5,986 nucleotides of DNA, from contig DASUJB010000071.1 in the NCBI GenBank assembly GCA_036279475.1, positions 1 through 5,986 of the forward strand, given 5' to 3'. Numbering within the stretch: the stretch's first letter is position 1; the number at the start of each line of letters is the position of its first letter. The position numbers and the translations under genes are program-made. Shown here piece by piece: positions 1 to 5,986 of this stretch. This DNA comes from ZC4RG19 sp036279475 (lineage in GTDB: Bacteria > Actinomycetota > Acidimicrobiia > Acidimicrobiales > VFJN01). The notes under the pieces are model-generated. The model did not search any database. It was not told the DNA's origin and saw nothing but the letters and a program-made list of their open reading frames with translations.

Positions 1-329
1 GGGACCGGGGGCCGGAGCTTGCGCAGCGCCACCTCGACCGCGACGACCCGACCGTCGACGGCCAGGACGGCGTCGGCCACGCGCGCCGCCAGCCGCTCGA
101 GGAGCGCGGCGGGCCCGGCGGCGACGGCGGCGACGGCGCGGGCGCACACGGCCCCGTAGTCGACGGTGTCGACCAGGTCGTCGCTGGCCCCCGCCCCGGC
201 CAGGTCGAGCGCGAGGTCGAGGTCGATCTCGAGCGGCTGGTCCTCCCCCCGCTCCTGGTCGGGCACGCCGACCCGACCGAGGACCCGTAGGCCGCGGAGC
301 TCGATGCGGTCGCCCGCCGAGGGCGTCAT
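1..329 (-). CDS. folB: Dihydroneopterin aldolase FolB (3' end outside window)
   Basis: FolB cleaves 7,8-dihydroneopterin to 6-hydroxymethyl-7,8-dihydropterin and glycolaldehyde in cytosolic folate synthesis. I translated 109 residues from the ATG at 329; the frame is open to the window edge, so the last residues (family members are about 115-125 aa) lie outside. Visible family marks are the early GVPDQER segment with the conserved Glu26, the ASDDLVDTVDYG motif (residues 48-59) with substrate-pocket Tyr58, LLERLA with Glu78, and RKLRPPV (103-109), in which Lys104 matches the catalytic lysine of the usual KPxAP region. The start is supported by GGAGGT nine bases upstream. The gene begins 23 bases after the stop of the phosphatase-like gene, so the two are probably cotranscribed. 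In related clusters folK follows; it would lie beyond position 1. Identification rests on motifs and context and is firm. Confidence 0.93.
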   Translation of the reverse strand, partial: MTPSAGDRIELRGLRVLGRVGVPDQERGEDQPLEIDLDLALDLAGAGASDDLVDTVDYGAVCARAVAAVAAGPAALLERLAARVADAVLAVDGRVVAVEVALRKLRPPV

Positions 330-338
330 CGTGGCCTG

Positions 339-344
339 ACCTCC
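339..344 (-). promoter_or_regulatory. Shine-Dalgarno of folB
   Basis: GGAGGT on the minus strand lies nine bases before the ATG at 329, in the 23-base gap after the preceding stop codon. It fixes the folB start and argues for ordinary leadered translation within the operon. Confidence 0.75.
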
Positions 345-352
345 AGGGCGGG

Positions 353-988
353 TCAGGCGTCCCGGCGCCCGGCGACCCGGGCGGCGGCCCGGGGGCGGGT
401 GCCGGCGGACGGGGGGCCGACCCCCGGACGGCCACCGGACGGTCCGGGCTGGCCCTCGAGCGCGGGGGCGGCACGCCTCTCGGCTCGCAGGTCGTGGGCC
501 GCGGCCACCAGGGTGCGCCCCCGGGGCCCGAGCTGGCGGCCGGTGAGGCGCTCGGTCACCGAGATGGCCTGGGGCCCGAACGGCACGAGGTCGGCCCACA
601 GGAGGTAGCCGGCCACCAGGCCACAGATCCGGTCGCCCACCTCCTCCTGGTGCACCAGCAGCTTCTCCCCCCCGGCCAGCAGCCGGTGCAGCTCGTGGTA
701 GAGGGCACGCTGGAAGGCGACGGGGTCGTCGTGGGGCCCCTGGGGGCGGTGCAGCCAGGCGACGCCCGCCTCGTCGTAGTTGTGGAGGTTGTGGGCGGCG
801 GCGATCAGCGAGATGACGTGGGTGAAGCCCTGCTCGCGGATCCAGATGATCTCCTCCTGCCGCCGGACGCGGCGGTGGTTGGCGCCGTAGCCGCCAGGTC
901 GCTCGCACAGCGCCAGGCGCTCCTTCAGCACCCACACGAAGTTGCGCGGGGTGATGCCCTGGGCCCACTTACCCTTCATGGCTGCCAC
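353..988 (-). CDS. Tyrosine-phosphatase-like protein lacking the catalytic cysteine (putative pseudophosphatase)
   Basis: I do not know a named family for this 211-residue protein, but its layout follows small dual-specificity phosphatases. Order: FVWVLKERLALCERPGG (17-33, like the N-terminal 'W-V...LA...RPG' segment), an IREQGFTHVISL strand (50-61), AGVAWLHRP (74-82), then KLLVHQEEVGDR (109-120) followed by a helix VAGYLL. The active-site loop of the family is H-C-x5-R. Here it is H113-Q114-EEVGD-R120: Cys is replaced by Gln, the two loop Gly positions by Val and Asp, and the usual Thr/Ser after Arg by Ile. The only cysteines are C28 and C122. Catalysis by the PTP mechanism is therefore unlikely; phosphate binding remains possible. 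Residues from about 160 onward are a Pro/Gly/Arg/Ala-rich, probably disordered tail. I chose the GTG at 988 because AAGGAG lies nine bases upstream; the ATG at 979 would be 18 bases away. It sits 23 bases after folP and 23 before folB. The role is unknown. Confidence 0.8.
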   Translation of the reverse strand: MAAMKGKWAQGITPRNFVWVLKERLALCERPGGYGANHRRVRRQEEIIWIREQGFTHVISLIAAAHNLHNYDEAGVAWLHRPQGPHDDPVAFQRALYHELHRLLAGGEKLLVHQEEVGDRICGLVAGYLLWADLVPFGPQAISVTERLTGRQLGPRGRTLVAAAHDLRAERRAAPALEGQPGPSGGRPGVGPPSAGTRPRAAARVAGRRDA

Positions 989-997
989 GTCTGCGAT

Positions 998-1003
998 CTC
1001 CTT
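998..1003 (-). promoter_or_regulatory. Shine-Dalgarno deciding a GTG start
   Basis: AAGGAG on the minus strand lies nine bases from the GTG at 988 and 18 bases from the in-frame ATG at 979. This spacing favours the GTG as the start of the phosphatase-like gene and adds three residues (Met-Ala-Ala) before the first ATG codon. Confidence 0.65.
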
Positions 1004-1011
1004 GTCGCTCG

Positions 1012-1839
1012 TCAGGCGGCCGGCGCCGCCGCCGCCAGGGCGGCGCGGGCCGCCACGGTCGCCGCCACGTCGTGCACCCGGACCATGGACACCCCCTGCC
1101 GCATGGCCCACACCGCCGTCGCCACGGAGCCCTCGAGGCGGTCGGTGGGCGGAGGGATGGCCCGGCCGTCGCCGGCGACCGCCGCCCGGGCGTCGGCCCG
1201 GGCGGCCAGGCGGCCGAGCACCTGCTTGCGACTGGTGCCCACGAGCACGGGGAACCCGGTGGCGACCAGCACGTCGAGGTGGGCCAGCAGGGCGAGGTTG
1301 TGGGCCTGGGCCTTGCCGAAGCCGATGCCCGGGTCGATCCACACCTCGCCGACGCCGGCGGCGCGCGCCGCATCGGCCCGCTCGACGAGGAAGTCGCGCA
1401 CCTCGGACACCACGTCCCCGTACCGCGGGTGGTCCTGCATGGTCCGGGGATCGCCCAGCATGTGCACGGCCACGAACCCCCCGCCCGCGGCGGCTGCCAC
1501 GGCGGCCAGCGATGCCGACACGTCGTTGACCATGCGGGCGCCGGCGGCCAGGGCCCGCCGGGCCACCTCGGCGTGCCGGGTGTCGATGGAGACGGCCACC
1601 CCCTCGGCGGCCAGCGCCTCGACGACGGGGAGGACCCGGCGCAGCTCCTCGTCGACCGGCACGGGCTCGGCCCGGGGACGGGTGGACTCACCCCCCACGT
1701 CGATCCAGTCGGCGCCGTCGGCGACGGCGGCCCGGCCGTGGGCGACGGCCGCCGCGTGCCCCAGGTAGCGACCACCGTCCGAGAAGGAGTCCGGGGTCAC
1801 GTTGACGACACCCATGATCAGGGGACGGGCGACCTGCAC
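1012..1839 (-). CDS. folP: Dihydropteroate synthase FolP
   Basis: FolP condenses 6-hydroxymethyl-7,8-dihydropterin diphosphate with p-aminobenzoate to give dihydropteroate in the cytosol; it is the sulfonamide target. From the GTG at 1839 the product is 275 aa, normal for the family. It has the TIM-barrel signatures in order: MGVVNVTPDSFSDGG (9-23), DVGGESTRP (47-55), SIDTRHAEVA (84-93), NDVSA (105-109), VHMLGDPRTMQ (125-135), DPGIGFGK (169-176), GTSRK (201-205, pterin-binding Lys205) and RVHDV near the C-terminus. The residue after SRK is Gln where Ser is common; this is a minor variant. Residues encoded upstream of 1839 in the same open frame do not resemble FolP, so I trimmed the start. 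The GTG has only a weak AGGA upstream but a TAGGAT element eight bases away, suggesting leaderless initiation. A 182-base gap separates it from folE, while the next gene follows after 23 bases. Confidence 0.96.
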   Translation of the reverse strand: MQVARPLIMGVVNVTPDSFSDGGRYLGHAAAVAHGRAAVADGADWIDVGGESTRPRAEPVPVDEELRRVLPVVEALAAEGVAVSIDTRHAEVARRALAAGARMVNDVSASLAAVAAAAGGGFVAVHMLGDPRTMQDHPRYGDVVSEVRDFLVERADAARAAGVGEVWIDPGIGFGKAQAHNLALLAHLDVLVATGFPVLVGTSRKQVLGRLAARADARAAVAGDGRAIPPPTDRLEGSVATAVWAMRQGVSMVRVHDVAATVAARAALAAAAPAA

Positions 1840-1847
1840 GAGAGCCC

Positions 1848-1853
1848 ATCCTA
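1848..1853 (-). promoter_or_regulatory. Candidate -10 element of a leaderless folP promoter
   Basis: TAGGAT on the minus strand matches the actinobacterial TANNNT -10 pattern and ends eight bases before the folP GTG, so transcription would begin at or next to the start codon. No convincing -35 hexamer is visible 16-19 bases upstream. The same bases contain AGGA, which could instead act as a weak Shine-Dalgarno sequence nine bases from the GTG. The two readings cannot be separated from sequence alone. Confidence 0.45.
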
Positions 1854-1997
1854 GGCCGCCGTCCGCGCTCCCTCGCGCCGCTCTGTGTGAGCCACCAGGT
1901 GCGACGGCGCCCCGGGATCGGCACGCCCCCGGCTGGTTCCGCCGGGCACGGGCCCACCCGGCGCCCTCGGGGTCGGGCACCGACGCGCGGGAGACGA

Positions 1998-2010
1998 CCA
2001 CGGAACGTGG
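1998..2010 (-). other. Small stem-loop just after folE
   Basis: On the minus strand CCACG-TTC-CGTGG forms a perfect five-pair stem with a three-base loop, extendable by one G-U pair. It starts 11 bases after the folE stop codon, in the longest intergenic gap of the window. No T-run follows, so it is not a standard intrinsic terminator. It could be a weak pause or an mRNA 3'-end structure, or it could be chance in such GC-rich DNA. Confidence 0.3.
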
Positions 2011-2021
2011 CGTCAGGGGGT

Positions 2022-2636
2022 TCAGCGCTGGCCGACGATGAAGCGCATGGCCTCCTCCCGGGTGGCCACGCTGGTGCGGAACAGGCCCCGCACCGCCGAG
2101 GTCACCGTGGTGGAGCCCGGCTTGCGCACCCCGCGCATCGTCATGCAGAGGTGCTCAGCCTCGACCACCACCATCACGCCCCGGGGGGCCAGGGTCTGGT
2201 CGATCTCGTCGGCGATCTGGGTGGTCAGGCGCTCCTGCACCTGCGGTCGCCGGGCGTAGGCGTCAACCAGGCGCGCCAGCTTCGACAGCCCGGTGATGCG
2301 CCCGTTGCGGCCGGGGATGTAGGCGACGTGCGCCTTCCCGATGAACGGGACCATGTGGTGCTCGCACAGGCTCTGCACCGCCATGTCGCGCACCATCACC
2401 ATCTCGTCGTGGCCGGCGTCGAAGGTGACGGCCAGGTGCGTGTCGGCCTGCTCGTGCAGGCCGGAGCAGACCTCGGCGTACATCCGGGCCACCCGGACGG
2501 GCGTGTCCCGCAGGCCGTCGCGGTCCGGGTCCTCGCCGATGGCCTCGAGGATCTCCCGCACCGCCTTGGCGATGCGGTCGAGGTCCATCGGCGTGTCGAT
2601 GGGCGGGAACTCGCGACTGGGCCACTCGTCGGCCAT
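2022..2636 (-). CDS. folE: GTP cyclohydrolase I FolE
   Basis: FolE opens GTP and rearranges it to 7,8-dihydroneopterin triphosphate plus formate, the first committed step of folate synthesis; the family forms a cytosolic homodecamer with one zinc per subunit. The 204-residue product has the expected length and motifs: GLRDTPVRVARMY (41-53), the SLCEHHMVPF zinc/catalytic motif (89-98) with ligands Cys91 and His94 and neighbouring His93, GRITGLSKLARLVD (112-125), RPQVQERLT (130-138), and EAEHLCMTMRGVRKPGS (159-175) with the third ligand Cys164. This is the canonical zinc-dependent type I enzyme, not the FolE2 type. The start is ATG 2636, six bases from AGGAGG. An in-frame ATG at 2654 would add six residues but has no clear ribosome site. 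It begins 39 bases after the ftsH stop and has no visible promoter of its own, so it is probably cotranscribed with ftsH. Confidence 0.97.
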   Translation of the reverse strand: MADEWPSREFPPIDTPMDLDRIAKAVREILEAIGEDPDRDGLRDTPVRVARMYAEVCSGLHEQADTHLAVTFDAGHDEMVMVRDMAVQSLCEHHMVPFIGKAHVAYIPGRNGRITGLSKLARLVDAYARRPQVQERLTTQIADEIDQTLAPRGVMVVVEAEHLCMTMRGVRKPGSTTVTSAVRGLFRTSVATREEAMRFIVGQR

Positions 2637-2642
2637 TGGGCC

Positions 2643-2648
2643 CCTCCT
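2643..2648 (-). promoter_or_regulatory. Shine-Dalgarno deciding the folE start
   Basis: AGGAGG on the minus strand lies six bases from the ATG at 2636 and inside the segment that a start at 2654 would translate. It favours the shorter FolE. It is the strongest ribosome-binding site in the window. Confidence 0.8.
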
Positions 2649-2675
2649 CGTCATCCGGTGGCGGTCGCCGGTCCG

Positions 2676-4694
<2,019 letters not shown>

Positions 4695-4704
4695 GGTGCG
4701 GGCC

Positions 4705-4734
4705 AGGCTACCGGGGAAGCCGAACCGCGGTCAG
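4705..4734 (-). promoter_or_regulatory. Candidate ftsH promoter (-35 CTGACC, -10 TAGCCT)
   Basis: On the minus strand CTGACC (4729-4734) and TAGCCT (4705-4710) are separated by 18 bases and resemble the vegetative consensus TTGAC-/TANNNT. The -10 ends 10 bases before the ftsH GTG, so the transcript would have a leader of roughly zero to four bases. There is no Shine-Dalgarno sequence in that space, which fits a leaderless or near-leaderless mRNA. It lies in the 94-base gap after hpt. Confidence 0.55.
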
Positions 4735-4735
4735 G

Positions 4736-4763
4736 CCCCGGGCGGGACGGCGGAGCCCCGGGG
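4736..4763. repeat. GC-only inverted repeat between hpt and ftsH
   Basis: CCCCGGG (4736-4742) and CCCGGGG (4757-4763) are inverted copies around a 14-base loop, and the right arm lies 25 bases downstream of the hpt stop. It could fold in the hpt 3' region, but no T-run follows in the direction of transcription and each arm sits in a self-palindromic GC block. Chance in GC-rich DNA is a serious alternative. Confidence 0.25.
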
Positions 4764-4788
4764 AGGTGGTGCCGCGGCGCCCTCACGG

Positions 4789-5394
4789 TCACCCCCGGTA
4801 GGTGCACACATAGGGCAGGTTGCGGTAGCGCTCGGCCACGTCGAGCCCGTAGCCCAGCACGAACGCCGGAGGGATCTCGAAGCCCACGTACCGCAGGTCC
4901 TCCTGGGTCTTCTGGTTGCCCTGGCGCACGAAGAGGGCGCAGACGTCGAGCGACGCCGGGCCCCGGGCCAGCAGGTTGCGGCGCAGGTAGGTGAGGGTGA
5001 GCCCCGAGTCGACGATGTCCTCGACCAGGATGACCCGACGGCCGGTGACGTCCATGTCGAGGTCCTTGACGATGCGGACCACCCCCGACGACCGGGTCGA
5101 GGCGCCGTACGAGGACACCGCCATGAAGTCGATCTCCACCGGGAGCCGGACGGCCCGGGCGAGGTCGGCCAGGAACACGAACGCGCCCTTGAGCACGCAG
5201 ACCAGCAGCGGCGGCTCGTCGGCGAAGTCGGCCGTGATCTGCTCCCCCAGCTCGGCGACCCGCCGGCGGATCCGCTGCTCGTCGACCACGACCTCGCCGA
5301 GGTCCGGGTCGTCGAGGTGGTGGGCGACCGCGGCGTCCGCTCCCGGCAGGGCCGACGCCCCGGTGCGGACGTCACCGGGCGGATCGGTCGGCAT
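4789..5394 (-). CDS. hpt: Hypoxanthine phosphoribosyltransferase Hpt
   Basis: Hpt transfers the phosphoribosyl group of PRPP to hypoxanthine, and usually guanine, giving IMP or GMP for purine salvage in the cytosol. The 201-residue product has the type I phosphoribosyltransferase marks: LKG (68-70) in the first substrate loop, the flexible-loop region MAVSSYG (91-97), the PRPP motif VILVEDIVDSGLTL (121-134) with Glu125, Asp126 and catalytic Asp129, and the C-terminal YVGFEIP and GYGLDVAERYRNLPYV segments. By spacing to YVGF, the lysine that contacts the purine ring in well-studied HPRTs (human Lys165) is Arg157 here. About 30 N-terminal residues before DLGEVVV are poorly conserved, so a shorter start cannot be excluded. 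The ATG lies 12 bases after the tilS stop; a TAGGTT element nine bases upstream is a better initiation signal than any Shine-Dalgarno sequence. The tilS-hpt pairing is common in bacteria. Confidence 0.95.
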   Translation of the reverse strand: MPTDPPGDVRTGASALPGADAAVAHHLDDPDLGEVVVDEQRIRRRVAELGEQITADFADEPPLLVCVLKGAFVFLADLARAVRLPVEIDFMAVSSYGASTRSSGVVRIVKDLDMDVTGRRVILVEDIVDSGLTLTYLRRNLLARGPASLDVCALFVRQGNQKTQEDLRYVGFEIPPAFVLGYGLDVAERYRNLPYVCTYRG

Positions 5395-5403
5395 GCGGAG
5401 CAG

Positions 5404-5409
5404 AACCTA
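5404..5409 (-). promoter_or_regulatory. Candidate -10 of a leaderless hpt promoter, overlapping the tilS stop
   Basis: TAGGTT on the minus strand fits TANNNT and ends nine bases before the hpt ATG. Its first three bases are the TAG stop codon of tilS. TTCGTC 17 bases further upstream is only a weak -35 match. No strong Shine-Dalgarno sequence lies in the 12-base gap. The AGG within the element could serve weakly, and translational coupling to tilS is the main alternative. Confidence 0.4.
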
Positions 5410-5986
5410 CCGGGCGGGGGCGCCGGGACGAAGACGGCCACCGGGCACGGGAGGCTCCAGGCGCAGGCGCCCGGCACGGCGCGCCACTCGCCAGCCCCCG
5501 GCCACCTGGCAGGCGAGGGCATCGCCCCGGGCCACGGCCAGCACCCGCTCGACGGCCGCGGCGTCGGGGGGATGCCGCTCGTCGCCACCCGGGCCGCCGC
5601 CCCGCAGCCAGCGGCGCACCGCCCGCCGGCCCAGGGGCACGGGGGCGGCCGCCAGCGACCGGGCGTCGGTGGGGTCGACCGACGCCGCCAGCTCGTCGAG
5701 CAGGGCCACGTCGGCGCGGGCCAGGTCGGCCTGGCGGGCCAGCACGGGCACGACGTCGCGGTCGGCGACGGCGTCCAGCAGGGGGAGCACCTGGTGCCGC
5801 ACCCGGTTGCGGCGGAACGCCGGGTCGCCGTTGGTGGCGTCGACCACGGGCTCCAGGCCCAGCGCCGCGCACACCGCACGCGTCTCACGGCGCCGGAGGC
5901 GCCGCAGCGGCCGCCGGGTGGGGTCCATGCCGGCCAGCCCGTCGAGCGCCGCCCCTCGGAGCAGGTTGAGGAGCACCGTCTCGGCC
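5407..5986 (-). CDS. tilS: tRNA(Ile)-lysidine synthase TilS, C-terminal part
   Basis: TilS attaches lysine to C34 of tRNA-Ile(CAU) using ATP, switching the anticodon from Met to Ile decoding. The window holds the last 192 codons. The N-terminal PP-loop ATPase core (SGGxDS) and the start lie beyond 5986. The fragment opens with AETVLLNLLRG, which follows the family's HHxDDQAET catalytic segment, then RRPLRRLRRRET and VDATNGDPAFRRNRVRHQVLP, matching the conserved 'D-x-(S/T)-N-x-D...RNR(I/V)R...LP' block. The remaining 120 or so residues form an Ala/Arg/Pro-rich C-terminal region that I can only align loosely. Its place directly before hpt supports the call. The frame is open through the window edge with no internal stop, so this looks like an edge truncation and not a broken gene. 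Confidence 0.93.
   Translation of the reverse strand, partial: AETVLLNLLRGAALDGLAGMDPTRRPLRRLRRRETRAVCAALGLEPVVDATNGDPAFRRNRVRHQVLPLLDAVADRDVVPVLARQADLARADVALLDELAASVDPTDARSLAAAPVPLGRRAVRRWLRGGGPGGDERHPPDAAAVERVLAVARGDALACQVAGGWRVARRAGRLRLEPPVPGGRLRPGAPAR

Noticed and set aside
353..988. Calling the unnamed gene an active protein-tyrosine phosphatase.
   Set aside because: The nucleophilic cysteine is Gln114 and the rest of the loop is also altered, so the standard mechanism is not possible.
989..1342. Upstream extension of the phosphatase-like gene to 1342, overlapping folP.
   Set aside because: The extra residues are Arg/Gly/Pro-rich shadow sequence of folP with no phosphatase similarity. 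The Shine-Dalgarno sequence at 998-1003 supports the GTG at 988.
494..1768. A 424-codon plus-strand frame antisense to the phosphatase-like gene and folP.
   Set aside because: It is a composition-driven shadow with no recognisable domain, and it crosses the certain folP gene.
1840..2001. N-terminal extension of FolP up to 2001.
   Set aside because: The added 54 residues do not resemble dihydropteroate synthases, which begin shortly before the MGVVNVTPDSF motif.
1802..2041. Small plus-strand frame across the folE-folP gap.
   Set aside because: It overlaps the folP start and folE end, has no clear ribosome site, and has a basic low-complexity composition.
4736..4763. Intrinsic terminator between hpt and ftsH.
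   Set aside because: The inverted repeat has no following T-run, and its arms are self-palindromic GC blocks. I list it only as a weak inverted repeat.
4731..5888. A 385-codon minus-strand frame overlapping hpt and tilS.
   Set aside because: It is out of frame with both certain genes, and its translation is low-complexity Arg/Pro/Ser/Trp with no motif.

Overview
This window is very GC-rich, with C/G dominating third codon positions, and all seven recognisable genes lie on the minus strand. From right to left, in the direction of transcription, they are tilS (5' part outside the window), hpt, ftsH, folE, folP, an unnamed tyrosine-phosphatase-like gene, and folB (3' part outside the window). 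The order tilS-hpt-ftsH-folE-folP-folB is the classic actinobacterial housekeeping cluster, also seen in mycobacteria, where folK follows folB. Base composition and gene order therefore suggest an actinobacterium. A deep lineage such as Acidimicrobiia is possible but is only an impression from the protein sequences. I see no mobile element, CRISPR array, rRNA or tRNA gene.

Right part (4695-5986): tilS encodes the enzyme that makes lysidine in tRNA-Ile(CAU). hpt encodes a 6-oxopurine phosphoribosyltransferase for purine salvage. They are separated by 12 bases, and a TANNNT promoter element overlaps the tilS stop codon. Middle (2676-4694): ftsH encodes a complete membrane-anchored AAA+ zinc protease. 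It starts with GTG and has no Shine-Dalgarno sequence, but has a plausible -35/-10 promoter ending 10 bases before the start. Left part (1-2636): folate genes. FolE makes dihydroneopterin triphosphate from GTP, FolB turns dihydroneopterin into hydroxymethyl-dihydropterin, and FolP joins the activated pterin to p-aminobenzoate.

The most unusual item is the gene at 353-988, between folP and folB. It has the fold signature of a small dual-specificity/tyrosine phosphatase, but the catalytic cysteine of the CX5R loop is glutamine, and the loop glycines and the residue after the arginine are also changed. It looks like a pseudophosphatase or a phosphate-binding protein. Its place in a folate operon, beside a pathway whose dephosphorylation step is often unassigned, makes it the best candidate here for something undescribed.

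A second pattern is how translation starts. hpt, ftsH and folP have a TAGNNT element 8-10 bases before the start codon and little or no Shine-Dalgarno sequence, which is the geometry of leaderless transcripts. folE, the phosphatase-like gene and folB have clear Shine-Dalgarno sequences at normal spacing. This suggests a cluster divided into sub-operons by internal leaderless promoters.
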